This document shows positions 12,542 to 20,502 of a stretch of 22,066 bases of DNA, piece after piece; position 1 is the stretch's first letter; every line of letters begins with the position of its first letter. Made by a program: the position numbers and the translations under genes. Below the pieces are notes generated by a model that worked only from the letters and a program-made list of their open reading frames with translations, had not been told where the DNA came from and searched no databases. The stretch is from a virus, in the IMG/VR virus record IMGVR_UViG_3300021091_003680, positions 1 to 22,066 of that record; one strand, given 5' to 3'.

Positions 12542-13373
12542 AGTAGGGATTATTGGAAATGGTTTTGTAGGTGAATCTCAAGCATATGCTTTTTCATCTA
12601 TGGCTGATGTTAAAATATTTGATATTAATCCTATAAAATCAACCCATACATTATTAGAAGTATTAACTCAAGATTTTATATTTGTGTGTTTACCTACACC
12701 AATGAAAGAAAGTGGTGAACAAGATATTTCATATATTGAAAATTTCTTTAATAATATAGGTTTATATAACACAAATGCTATTTTTATTTTAAAATCAACT
12801 ATATTACCAGGCACAACAAAATCATTAATTAATAAACATAACTTTAATATAGTGTTTTGTCCTGAGTTTTTAACTGAAAAAACTGCTAAACTAGATATGT
12901 TAACTCAATCTAGAATAGTGATTGGAGGTGATAATCAACACACAGAAAAAGTATTAGAATTGTTTAAAGTTCGATTTGGGCAAAAACATTATATATTAAC
13001 TGATACAACAACAGCAGAGTTTATTAAATATATGGCTAACACATTTTTAGCTGTTAAAGTATCTGTTGTAAATGAATTTTATAGAATATCTGAAATATTA
13101 GGTGCTGATTGGGATAAAGCATTAGAAGGATTTGTATCTGATCCTCGTATTGGTAATTCACATACTAATGTTCCTGGCCATGATGGTAAATTAGGGTTTG
13201 GTGGAACATGTTTTCCTAAAGATATTAATGCTTTAATCATAATGAGTAAAGAATTAGGTGTTAATATGAATACACTTGAAGCTGCTTGGAAAACAAATTT
13301 AGAAGTTAGACCAGAACAAGATTGGAAAACCTTAGTTGGTAGAGCAATTACTCCAACACCAACTCCTCATTAA
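12528..13373 (+). CDS. UDP-glucose/GDP-mannose 6-dehydrogenase family, short form
   Basis: A 281-residue NAD-dependent sugar dehydrogenase that should oxidise C6 of a nucleotide sugar to a uronate. The NAD site is IIGNGFVG (Gly10, Gly12, Gly15), followed by CLPTPMKESG, CPEFLTEKTA (Glu113), the EFIKYMANTFLAVKVSVVNE helix, and the catalytic loop GFGGTCFPKD with Cys228, Lys231 and Asp232. The usual C-terminal UDP-binding domain (about 100 residues) is missing: the protein ends in TPTPTPH shortly after the catalytic domain, against about 390-440 residues in most members. I chose the ATG at 12528 because an upstream TTG at 12498 would add a poor extension. The short form may use another way of holding the nucleotide. 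Confidence 0.9.
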   Translation: MPQFKVGIIGNGFVGESQAYAFSSMADVKIFDINPIKSTHTLLEVLTQDFIFVCLPTPMKESGEQDISYIENFFNNIGLYNTNAIFILKSTILPGTTKSLINKHNFNIVFCPEFLTEKTAKLDMLTQSRIVIGGDNQHTEKVLELFKVRFGQKHYILTDTTTAEFIKYMANTFLAVKVSVVNEFYRISEILGADWDKALEGFVSDPRIGNSHTNVPGHDGKLGFGGTCFPKDINALIIMSKELGVNMNTLEAAWKTNLEVRPEQDWKTLVGRAITPTPTPH

Positions 13374-13374
13374 A

Positions 13375-13854
13375 ATGATATTAAAAAAAATAGATAATAT
13401 AGAGATTAGACCAATGGTGTTAAGTGATCTTAATGATGTTAAAATAATTAGAGATCAATGTCTAACTTTTATACATGATGATAACAGTTATAGTTTAAAT
13501 GAAACCATAAAATGGTTTTTAAATAATTTACCTCATTATCTAAGTGTAATTTATAATAATAAATTAGTAGGTTATTTTAGGTTAAGTAAAATAACATCTA
13601 AATCATGTTATGTAGGAATGGATTTACATTCTAATTATAGAGGTAAAGGTATAGCTTTAAAAACATATAACATTGTTATAAATGATTTAATTAATTATGG
13701 TATTAATACATTTTATTTAAATGTTTTAAATAATAATACTCATGCTATTAGATTGTATGAATATATTGGTTTTAAAATAATAACAGATGAAGGTATTATT
13801 ATTAGAAAAAATGGAGATACTGTTTCAAATTTATTAATGATCAAAACAATATGA
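13375..13854 (+). CDS. GNAT-family N-acetyltransferase
   Basis: A 159-residue acetyltransferase of the GNAT fold. It has IRPMVLSDLNDVKIIRD at the N-terminus, a GYFRL strand, the acetyl-CoA pyrophosphate-binding segment DLHSNYRGKGIALKTY (Arg89, Gly90, Gly92), and NNTHAIRLYEYIGF near the end. The RimJ/RimL-like motif order fits either a protein or an amino-sugar acetyltransferase. In this cassette, next to a DegT-type aminotransferase and a sugar dehydrogenase, acetylation of an amino sugar is the best guess, but not proven. The start at 13375 lies two bases after the dehydrogenase stop; an extension to 13336 would overlap it. Confidence 0.87.
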   Translation: MILKKIDNIEIRPMVLSDLNDVKIIRDQCLTFIHDDNSYSLNETIKWFLNNLPHYLSVIYNNKLVGYFRLSKITSKSCYVGMDLHSNYRGKGIALKTYNIVINDLINYGINTFYLNVLNNNTHAIRLYEYIGFKIITDEGIIIRKNGDTVSNLLMIKTI

Positions 13855-14648
13855 AAATTGCTATTATAATAGGAGGTTGGTATTTTCCAAAACATCTATA
13901 TGAAAATGCTAAACAAATAATTCCTCCTCAACATATTACTTTAGATTTCTTTGTAGTATCTCACCGTAACCCAGAGCATATTGATATTAAAGGGGAGATG
14001 TTACCTAGAATAAAAGATAATAACAAATATGATTTAGAATTATTTAATAATATAATCATTTATTCTGAGTTAGAACAATTAGGTTATAAAGTAAATGAAA
14101 CTGAAAATGAAATAGGTGATTATTTTTTCTTCAACCAGTGGACTAAACTATATGATTATAGAGAATATGATTATATAGTCTTTATGCATGATGATAATTA
14201 TATATTACCTTCATTTAAAGAAATTTTAATTGATATTTTTGAGAAAAAAATAAATTTCTATCAAAAGAAAAATCAGTGGATATCTGTTCCTGCTGTTGAT
14301 TTTGATTATATAGCTAATAGTGCTGTGGGGAATAGGAATACAGCTAGAGGATCATTTAGTATATGGTCTAAAAAACTATTAGATAAAATAGAAGGTAGTT
14401 TTCCTATGAATAATGTTACTTTAAAAAGAAATGGTTTAACTGATACTCCTAAAAATCATCTTGATTTAGATTGGAATATTGTTGGGACTAATTTTCAAGA
14501 ATTTATACAAAATAACTTTATTGGCACTTCTTTTAGATTATCACCTTATTATAGAGTAAGTAAATATATGATTGAGGCTGAAAGAGGATTAATATCTAAC
14601 ACACAAGTTACTTTAAATATGTTTGATGGACTGAAAAAGTTTACTTAA
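13851..14648 (+). CDS. Putative glycosyltransferase with HDD site
   Basis: A 265-residue protein with a GT-A-like pattern: an N-terminal strand (IAIIIGGWYFPKHLYENAK), a VVSHRNPE segment, and a metal-like site in DYIVFMHDDNYILP (His113, Asp114, Asp115). A C-terminal half holds an aromatic stretch and RGSFSIWSKKLL. The IIxGWxF N-terminus and MHDD motif are shared with the protein at 18952-19650, indicating a paralogous pair within this cassette. I do not recognise a classical family, so glycosyltransferase is inferred from motif and context. It overlaps the GNAT gene by four bases (ATGA). Confidence 0.68.
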   Translation: MKIAIIIGGWYFPKHLYENAKQIIPPQHITLDFFVVSHRNPEHIDIKGEMLPRIKDNNKYDLELFNNIIIYSELEQLGYKVNETENEIGDYFFFNQWTKLYDYREYDYIVFMHDDNYILPSFKEILIDIFEKKINFYQKKNQWISVPAVDFDYIANSAVGNRNTARGSFSIWSKKLLDKIEGSFPMNNVTLKRNGLTDTPKNHLDLDWNIVGTNFQEFIQNNFIGTSFRLSPYYRVSKYMIEAERGLISNTQVTLNMFDGLKKFT

Positions 14649-14657
14649 ATTTATAAT

Positions 14658-15410
14658 ATGAAAAATGTTTTGTTTTTTACTTCACTTAAGGCTAATGATC
14701 CTAATTTAGATTCTTATAAAAAATGGTCATTATTAACTTGGCAATATTATGCTAAAAAACATAATTTAGAAGTATTCATATTAGAAGAACCTTTAATTGA
14801 TACTGAAATAATGAGACCAACTTGGCAACGTTGGTATGTTTATGATTTATTAGAAGCAAGTGGTATTACAGATGTTGGTCGTGTAGCTATGATTGATATT
14901 GACACTATGGTTAGATGGGACACACCTAATATATTTGAAATAGCAGGTGATAACTATGTTGGTGTGATAGATGATTTAAGTATAGAATGGATTTGGAATA
15001 GTATTCAAGGTTATAAACATTTTTTTCCAGATGTTAAATTAGATTGGTATAATTATATCAATAATGGTATATTAGTTTTACCTAGTACTGGTAAAGTATT
15101 TTGTGATAAGGTAAAAGCATTCTATGATAAAAATCAAGATGAATTAAGAGACTTACAACATCGCACTTTAAAGAAAGGCACTGATCAAACACCTATTAAT
15201 TATTTAGCCAGACAACATTTTGGAGATGATATTAAAACATTACCAAAAATATTTAATATGACTCACATGTATAAAACAGATGCTTTTATAGATGGTATAT
15301 TCATTAAATGTAGTTACATTTGGCATTATAATGGAATACCTAGAGAACAAAGAAATGGGTTGATGAAACAAACTTGGGATTTAATTAAACAAAACTATGA
15401 TATCATTTAA
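14658..15410 (+). CDS. Putative glycosyltransferase, GT8-like
   Basis: A 250-residue protein with the plan of a nucleotide-diphospho-sugar transferase. It has an N-terminal LFFTSLKANDPNLDSYKKW region, then RWYVYDLLEASG, the metal site in VAMIDIDTMVRWD (Asp80, Asp82), a NNGILVL strand that usually lies beside the donor pocket, and a KGTDQTPINYL stretch containing an acidic DQ motif common in GT8-type and related enzymes. These support a metal-dependent glycosyltransferase; donor and acceptor are unknown. The methyltransferase start lies 14 bases inside its end. Confidence 0.8.
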   Translation: MKNVLFFTSLKANDPNLDSYKKWSLLTWQYYAKKHNLEVFILEEPLIDTEIMRPTWQRWYVYDLLEASGITDVGRVAMIDIDTMVRWDTPNIFEIAGDNYVGVIDDLSIEWIWNSIQGYKHFFPDVKLDWYNYINNGILVLPSTGKVFCDKVKAFYDKNQDELRDLQHRTLKKGTDQTPINYLARQHFGDDIKTLPKIFNMTHMYKTDAFIDGIFIKCSYIWHYNGIPREQRNGLMKQTWDLIKQNYDII

Positions 15411-15969
15411 TAATATACCTGATAAAACTGAGTTTAAAGATACTACTAGTCTTAAATTTAAACAAGATGTAATTGAGTTTTTTAAAGATAAAAATTTAGA
15501 TACTTGTTTAGAAATAGGTACTAACCATGGATGGACAACTGGAATATTAAGTGGTTTATTTAAAAGTGTTTACACAATTGATCATAAACTTAGTAATATT
15601 GATAAAGCTAAAACTAATAACACTAATAAAACTAATATAACATTTATAACAGCAGATGCTTACAATCCAGCTACTTATTTAAATATGCCTAAGATGGATG
15701 TTGTGTTTATTGATTGTATACACACTTATGATGGTGTGATACATGATATTAATACTGCTTTGTCTTTAATGGATGTAGAAAAAGGTATGTATTTTATTTT
15801 TGATGATTATGGTCATCCACAATCAACAGAAGTTAAAGATGCTATCTTAAAAGTGATTGAAGAAGGATTAAAAGTAGAAAAATATATAGGGCAAGAAACA
15901 GGTTACCAATACAACCCAACATCAATATTAATTGATAATGAGGGTATAATATTAAGTTATGGAAAGTAA
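15397..15969 (+). CDS. SAM-dependent methyltransferase (Methyltransf_24-like)
   Basis: A 190-residue class I methyltransferase. Motif I is CLEIGTNHGWTTG (residues 38-49), the acidic ribose-binding residue follows in TIDHKL, and MDVVFIDCIHTYDGV (100-114) with FDDYGH (135-140) matches small phage and bacterial methyltransferases found in sugar-modification clusters. It would methylate an oxygen or amine, perhaps on a sugar. It overlaps both neighbours (14 bases before, 11 after), consistent with coordinated translation within the cassette. The product is not a DNA methyltransferase: no target-recognition domain or DPPY-type motif is seen. Confidence 0.86.
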   Translation: MISFNNIPDKTEFKDTTSLKFKQDVIEFFKDKNLDTCLEIGTNHGWTTGILSGLFKSVYTIDHKLSNIDKAKTNNTNKTNITFITADAYNPATYLNMPKMDVVFIDCIHTYDGVIHDINTALSLMDVEKGMYFIFDDYGHPQSTEVKDAILKVIEEGLKVEKYIGQETGYQYNPTSILIDNEGIILSYGK

Positions 15970-16888
15970 AATAGCAATTGGATGTTTAGTCCAATGGTAT
16001 GAAGCTGATATAGTAGAAGAATATTTTAATTCATTATATTCAGCTATAAAAAATTATGAAGGTGAAGTTGTAGTTGATATTTGGGTCTCAACAAATGAGG
16101 ATTTAGAAAAGTGTATTGATGCTGAAACTAAAAATCAATGTATTGAAACAATTAAAGCAACAGCTAAAGGATTTCCATTAATTATAAGTAATAAACTAGT
16201 CACTATAGCTGATTATAGAAGAGAATTTAATAAAAAATATTGTAATGAAGTAGATATATTAGTTTGGGGTGAAACAGATATGTTAGTACCTAAACAAATG
16301 TTTCAAGCAATAAATAATCTTCATAAATCAGTACCTGATAAAAAATATTTAGCTACATTTGCTATTTGTAAAATGTGGGATGTATCTTGGGCTCCACTTG
16401 AACATCCTGAATTTACAAATAAACCATTTATAGAAAATGACTATACTAACTGGTGGTCACTTAAATACACTATGAGTGAAGATGAGATGAACTCATTTAA
16501 TGATAAAATAGAAGAATTAGATGTTAGTATAATTCAACCTAATAAATATAATGGATGTGGTTTAGTTATATCATCTGAAATAATTAAATCAGGAGTTAAT
16601 ATACCTGAATCAGTATTCTTTGTTCATGAAGATACTGCTTTTATGCTTATGGTTAATAATAAGCTAGGTAATGTACCTCAATATCATTTTAAAAATATAT
16701 TAATAGTACATAATAGAAACCATCCTAAAAAAAGAATGTATGTTGCTAATGAGACAGGTGATACAATGAACCAAAAACGTAGGAGTAATGACTGGTATAT
16801 TAAAGCAAATAAGTACTCTGAGGAAAATTGTTATAATATATTTAATCCTAATTATAAATCTAAAACTTGGGCTGACGTATGGAAATAG
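15959..16888 (+). CDS. Putative glycosyltransferase, GT-A-like, divergent
   Basis: A 309-residue protein starting IAIGCLVQWYEADIVEEYFNS, a GT-A-like opening. It has a strand VVDIWVSTNEDLE, a VTIADYRREFN helix and DILVWGETDMLVP, where ETD (105-107) takes the place of a DxD metal site. Later segments contain ESVFFVHEDTAFMLM and IVHNRNHP. It probably belongs to a divergent GT-A family; function comes mainly from context. The gene overlaps its neighbours by 11 and 10 bases. Confidence 0.68.
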   Translation: MESKIAIGCLVQWYEADIVEEYFNSLYSAIKNYEGEVVVDIWVSTNEDLEKCIDAETKNQCIETIKATAKGFPLIISNKLVTIADYRREFNKKYCNEVDILVWGETDMLVPKQMFQAINNLHKSVPDKKYLATFAICKMWDVSWAPLEHPEFTNKPFIENDYTNWWSLKYTMSEDEMNSFNDKIEELDVSIIQPNKYNGCGLVISSEIIKSGVNIPESVFFVHEDTAFMLMVNNKLGNVPQYHFKNILIVHNRNHPKKRMYVANETGDTMNQKRRSNDWYIKANKYSEENCYNIFNPNYKSKTWADVWK

Positions 16889-17793
16889 CTTTCTTTACTG
16901 AGATGGGATTTGAGGGTAAAGTACCTCGTATTCATGATAATATGAGAACTGAGTTTGCTTGGATGGTGGCTTTAAATGCTGATCATTGTAATATAAAGCA
17001 AATTCCATCTAAAAAATATGATTTAGGTATTGTAATTATACCTAAAAAAAATCCTGAGTTTGATATTAACTCATTAAAGTCATATTGTGATAAAGTAGCT
17101 GTAATGCAAGAAGGACCTAATTGGTATTGGCAAGATTATGATTTAGCTAAACAAATATGGTACTTTAATACTTTAACTTCAGCTAATATTATTTTTACTC
17201 ATAATGAAGCTGATAAAAAATATTATCAAGGATTAACAGCACATTCAGATGTTAGAGTATTATCTTCTCTAATGATTGAAGATGCTATAGGTGAGTTGGA
17301 ACAAGTTGAAAGACAAGGTGTTATTATAGGAGGTAATTTTGTCTCATGGTATGGTGGGTTTGATTCATTTATTATAGCTCAAGAGTTAGATGGAGGTAAA
17401 GTGACAGCACCATCAATGGGTAGAAAACAATCAGGTGAAGAACAATTATTAAATCACTTACCTTATTTAAATTGGAAACAATGGATATATGAATTAAATA
17501 AATTTAAATATGGAGTACATTTAATGAGAACTCATGCTGCTGGTACATTTGCTCTTAACTGTGCTTATTTAGGTATACCTTGTATTGGTTACTATGGGTT
17601 AGATACTCAAGAAGTATGTCATCCTAATTTAACAGTTGATGTAGGAGATTTGGTTAAGGCAAGAAAATTAATTAAATTATTAAGAGATGACTATAGATTT
17701 TACAATTGGCAAAGTCAATTAGCTAAAGAAAACTATAATAAATTTTATACAGAACAAATATTTAAACAAAAGTTTTATGATACCTTTATTTAA
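16879..17793 (+). CDS. Putative glycosyltransferase, GT-B-like, divergent
   Basis: A 304-residue protein. Its N-terminal part (MEIAFFTEMG, VPRIHDNMRTEFAW) and the C-terminal stretch with LMRTHAAGTFALNCAYLGIPCIGY, followed by TVDVGDLVKARKLI, resemble the donor-binding half of GT-B enzymes, where a small-residue loop and a late acidic residue hold the nucleotide sugar. A middle VMQEGPNWYW segment is characteristic but unassigned. The classical EX7E motif is absent, so this is not a standard GT4. Assignment rests on fold-like pattern and position. The aminotransferase start lies 17 bases inside its end. Confidence 0.65.
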   Translation: MEIAFFTEMGFEGKVPRIHDNMRTEFAWMVALNADHCNIKQIPSKKYDLGIVIIPKKNPEFDINSLKSYCDKVAVMQEGPNWYWQDYDLAKQIWYFNTLTSANIIFTHNEADKKYYQGLTAHSDVRVLSSLMIEDAIGELEQVERQGVIIGGNFVSWYGGFDSFIIAQELDGGKVTAPSMGRKQSGEEQLLNHLPYLNWKQWIYELNKFKYGVHLMRTHAAGTFALNCAYLGIPCIGYYGLDTQEVCHPNLTVDVGDLVKARKLIKLLRDDYRFYNWQSQLAKENYNKFYTEQIFKQKFYDTFI

Positions 17794-18952
17794 AGTACAC
17801 ATGGCTAAAACAGCCCCTGAAAAAGTTACCCAGGTACTTAAAAGTGGTTTTATTGGTCAGGGTCCAGTGGTTGATGAGTTTGAGGAACATTTAAAAAAAT
17901 ACTTCAGACATGATAAAATCTTAACAGTTAATGCTGCTACATCAGCAGAACATTTAGCATTACATATGCTTAAAAAACCATCTATTCATAATGTTGGGGT
18001 TGATGGATATGCTATGTATGAGTCTAAATGGCCAGGAATAGAAGATGGAGATGAGGTATTAACCACAGCTTTAACTTGTACAGCTACTAATTGGCCTATA
18101 TTAGCTAATAATTTTAAAATTAAATGGGTTGATATTGATCCTGAGACATTAAATATGGATCTAGATGATTTAGCTAGAAAAATTACTCCTAAAACTAAAG
18201 TTATATTTGTAGTGCATTGGGGTGGTTATCCAGTTGATTTAGATCGTTTAGTTGAAATACAAACTCATGCTCATAAACTATATGGTTTTAAACCAGCTAT
18301 TATTGAGGATTGTGCTCATGCAATGGGTAGTAAATATAAAGGTAAATTAATTGGTACACATGATAATATTTGTACTTTTAGTTTACAAGCTATTAAACAT
18401 ATTACATCAGGTGATGGTGGTTTATTATTTGTACCACATGATGAATTATATAAAAGAGGTAAGTTATTAAGATGGTATGGAATTGATAGAGAAAGTAATC
18501 GCAAAGATTTTAGATGTGAAGCTAATATTCCAGAATGGGGATTTAAATTTCATATGAATGATATTAATGCTGCTATTGGTTTAGAAAACTTTAAATGTAT
18601 TGATGATATAGTTTCTAAGCATAAAGAAAATGCAGCATATTATGATGAAGCATTAAAAGATGTTCCTGGTCTAACTTTACTTAAGCGTCACAATGATAGA
18701 GAATCAGCATTTTGGATCTATAGTATTCTAGTGGATCGTAAAAATGATTTTCAACGTTATATGGCTGATAAAGGAATTGCCACATCTCAAGTACATGAAC
18801 GTAATGACATTCATAGTTGTGTTAAAGAATATAAATCAATATTACCTAACCTAGATAAGACTGTTAGAAAATTATCTTCACTTCCAGTTGGATGGTGGGT
18901 AACTAAAGAAGATAGAGAATATATTGTTGAATGTATAAAACAAGGATGGTAA
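17777..18952 (+). CDS. DegT/DnrJ/EryC1-type sugar aminotransferase
   Basis: A 391-residue PLP-dependent enzyme that adds an amino group to a keto nucleotide sugar. The N-terminus MIPLFKVHM and FIGQGPVVDEFE are typical of this family. The cofactor region has NAATSAEHLAL, IIEDCAHAMGSKYKG (Asp178, His181), and the Schiff-base lysine in SLQAIKHITSGDGG (Lys207). The length is normal. An insertion of about 20 residues (about 70-90) sits before GDEVLTTALTCTATN. The keto substrate could come from an NDP-sugar dehydratase; the SDR at 19657 is a candidate. It partners naturally with the GNAT gene at 13375. The stop overlaps the next start by one base. Confidence 0.94.
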   Translation: MIPLFKVHMAKTAPEKVTQVLKSGFIGQGPVVDEFEEHLKKYFRHDKILTVNAATSAEHLALHMLKKPSIHNVGVDGYAMYESKWPGIEDGDEVLTTALTCTATNWPILANNFKIKWVDIDPETLNMDLDDLARKITPKTKVIFVVHWGGYPVDLDRLVEIQTHAHKLYGFKPAIIEDCAHAMGSKYKGKLIGTHDNICTFSLQAIKHITSGDGGLLFVPHDELYKRGKLLRWYGIDRESNRKDFRCEANIPEWGFKFHMNDINAAIGLENFKCIDDIVSKHKENAAYYDEALKDVPGLTLLKRHNDRESAFWIYSILVDRKNDFQRYMADKGIATSQVHERNDIHSCVKEYKSILPNLDKTVRKLSSLPVGWWVTKEDREYIVECIKQGW

Positions 18953-19650
18953 TGAATATTCAATTTATAATAGTAGGATGGCATTTTGATAATTTTCCTG
19001 AGTTTATAAATGGATTAAAACAACTTAAAACAGATAATCCTGAAATAGGAATATTTTGGTCATGTCATAAAGAACCTAGTGAGACAGTTAAACAAAATTT
19101 TGATTATAAAGTATTTCCTAATTTAGGATTGGAAGATGGAGCATATCAACAAGCATTAGATTATTTGAATTTAGATGATGATATTATATTATTTTTAATG
19201 CATGATGATATTGTGGTTAAAGATTGGGAGTTTATTAATATATGTTTACAACATTTACAAAATGGTATAATGTTTGTAGGTAATGGAATAAATTATCCAG
19301 CTAATTTTAACCCACAAGAAATAGTTAGAGGAAAAAAATGTATTGATTGGGTTAAAGATGAAGCTAAATATATATTTAATACAGTTGAAACAGTTTTAAC
19401 TATTAGAGAAAGTTTTATATGTACAATAAGAGGTTATCTTAAAGACATATTTGATTTTGAAGTAATTTGGGAAGAACCTCAACCAGATGCTAATGGTAAA
19501 TTTCATATTGGTGGTATAGGTAACTTACAACAAACAATGTTAGGTTATAAAATATATAAAATATTTGGTGCTAATAAAATAGTTTATCTATCTAACACAT
19601 ATCAGGATAGTGAATATTTATATGAATGCGCTAGAGGAAATCAAAAATAA
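18952..19650 (+). CDS. Putative glycosyltransferase with HDD site, paralogue of 13851
   Basis: A 232-residue protein with FIIVGWHFDNFPEFI at the N-terminus and ILFLMHDDIVVKDWEF, giving a His84-Asp85-Asp86 metal-like site. Both features mirror the protein at 13851-14648, so the two are probably related, although the C-terminal parts differ. Glycosyltransferase function is inferred from the HDD motif and cassette context. The start at 18952 overlaps the aminotransferase stop by one base; an in-frame upstream start at 18931 would add seven residues inside that gene and is less likely. Confidence 0.68.
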   Translation: MNIQFIIVGWHFDNFPEFINGLKQLKTDNPEIGIFWSCHKEPSETVKQNFDYKVFPNLGLEDGAYQQALDYLNLDDDIILFLMHDDIVVKDWEFINICLQHLQNGIMFVGNGINYPANFNPQEIVRGKKCIDWVKDEAKYIFNTVETVLTIRESFICTIRGYLKDIFDFEVIWEEPQPDANGKFHIGGIGNLQQTMLGYKIYKIFGANKIVYLSNTYQDSEYLYECARGNQK

Positions 19651-19656
19651 AAATCT

Positions 19657-20502
19657 ATGAGAATATTAGTAACAGGAGGTGCTGGATTTGTAGGTACTAA
19701 TTTAATTAAACAATTATTAGAAGAAGGTCATCAGATAGTATCAATTGATAATTATCACACTGGTTTAAAATCAAACCATCAGAATGGAGCTCAATATATT
19801 GAGTTTGATATTAGAAATATTAATGATTATTCAGCTTGGGGTGAGTTTGATATTGTTTATCATTTAGCAGCCATAGCTAGAATACAACCATCATTTAAAG
19901 AACCATATGATTATTTCACTACTAATGCTAATGCTACATTTAAAGTAGCTAAATATTGTTCTGAAAAGAATATACCATTAGTATTTGCAGGTAGTAGTTC
20001 ACATTGGTCAGGTAAGTTTAAAAATCCTTATACATTTAGTAAAGATGTAAGTGAGGAAATTATTCAATTATTTCAAAAACATTATGGTTTAAAAGCATCT
20101 ATTGCTCGTTTTTATAATGTGTATGGTCCTTACCATTTAAAAGAAGGTGGTTATTGTACTGTGATTGGTAAATGGGAAAAATGTCTTGAAGAATATAAGC
20201 CACTTACAATTTATGGTACTGGTAAGAAACGTAGAGACTTTACTCATATAGATGATATAGTAGGTGCTTTAATATTAATAAATGAAAAACAAGCTTGGGG
20301 ATATACATTTGAATTAGGTAGAGGTAAAAATTACTCTATTAAAGAAATAGCTGAGATGTTCCAAACAGATATAAATTATGAGGATGACAAGCCAGGTGAA
20401 GCTGAAATAACATTATGTACTGATATATTAGCTAAAGAAGTATTAGGGTGGGAAGCTAAAATTAATATTGAAGACTATATTAAAGAATACTTAAATGGGT
20501 AA
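19657..20502 (+). CDS. NAD-dependent sugar epimerase/dehydratase (extended SDR)
   Basis: A 281-residue extended short-chain dehydrogenase of the GalE/RmlB type. The NAD site is TGGAGFVG (residues 6-13) with Asp31 after the second strand. YHLAAIA (68-74), GSSSHWSG with candidate catalytic Ser (112-119), and NPYTFSK giving Tyr125 and Lys129 complete the catalytic set. ARFYNVYGP and the RRDFTHIDDIVGAL block are typical of the substrate-binding half. Epimerase, 4,6-dehydratase or other sugar-nucleotide chemistry cannot be decided from sequence. It is slightly shorter than GalE (about 338). It starts six bases after its neighbour and overlaps the next gene by eight. Confidence 0.93.
   Translation: MRILVTGGAGFVGTNLIKQLLEEGHQIVSIDNYHTGLKSNHQNGAQYIEFDIRNINDYSAWGEFDIVYHLAAIARIQPSFKEPYDYFTTNANATFKVAKYCSEKNIPLVFAGSSSHWSGKFKNPYTFSKDVSEEIIQLFQKHYGLKASIARFYNVYGPYHLKEGGYCTVIGKWEKCLEEYKPLTIYGTGKKRRDFTHIDDIVGALILINEKQAWGYTFELGRGKNYSIKEIAEMFQTDINYEDDKPGEAEITLCTDILAKEVLGWEAKINIEDYIKEYLNG

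Noticed and set aside
13336-13374. Upstream start for the GNAT protein
   Set aside because: The 13 extra residues lie inside the dehydrogenase gene and have low-quality Gln/Leu composition; the ATG at 13375 is just after its stop.
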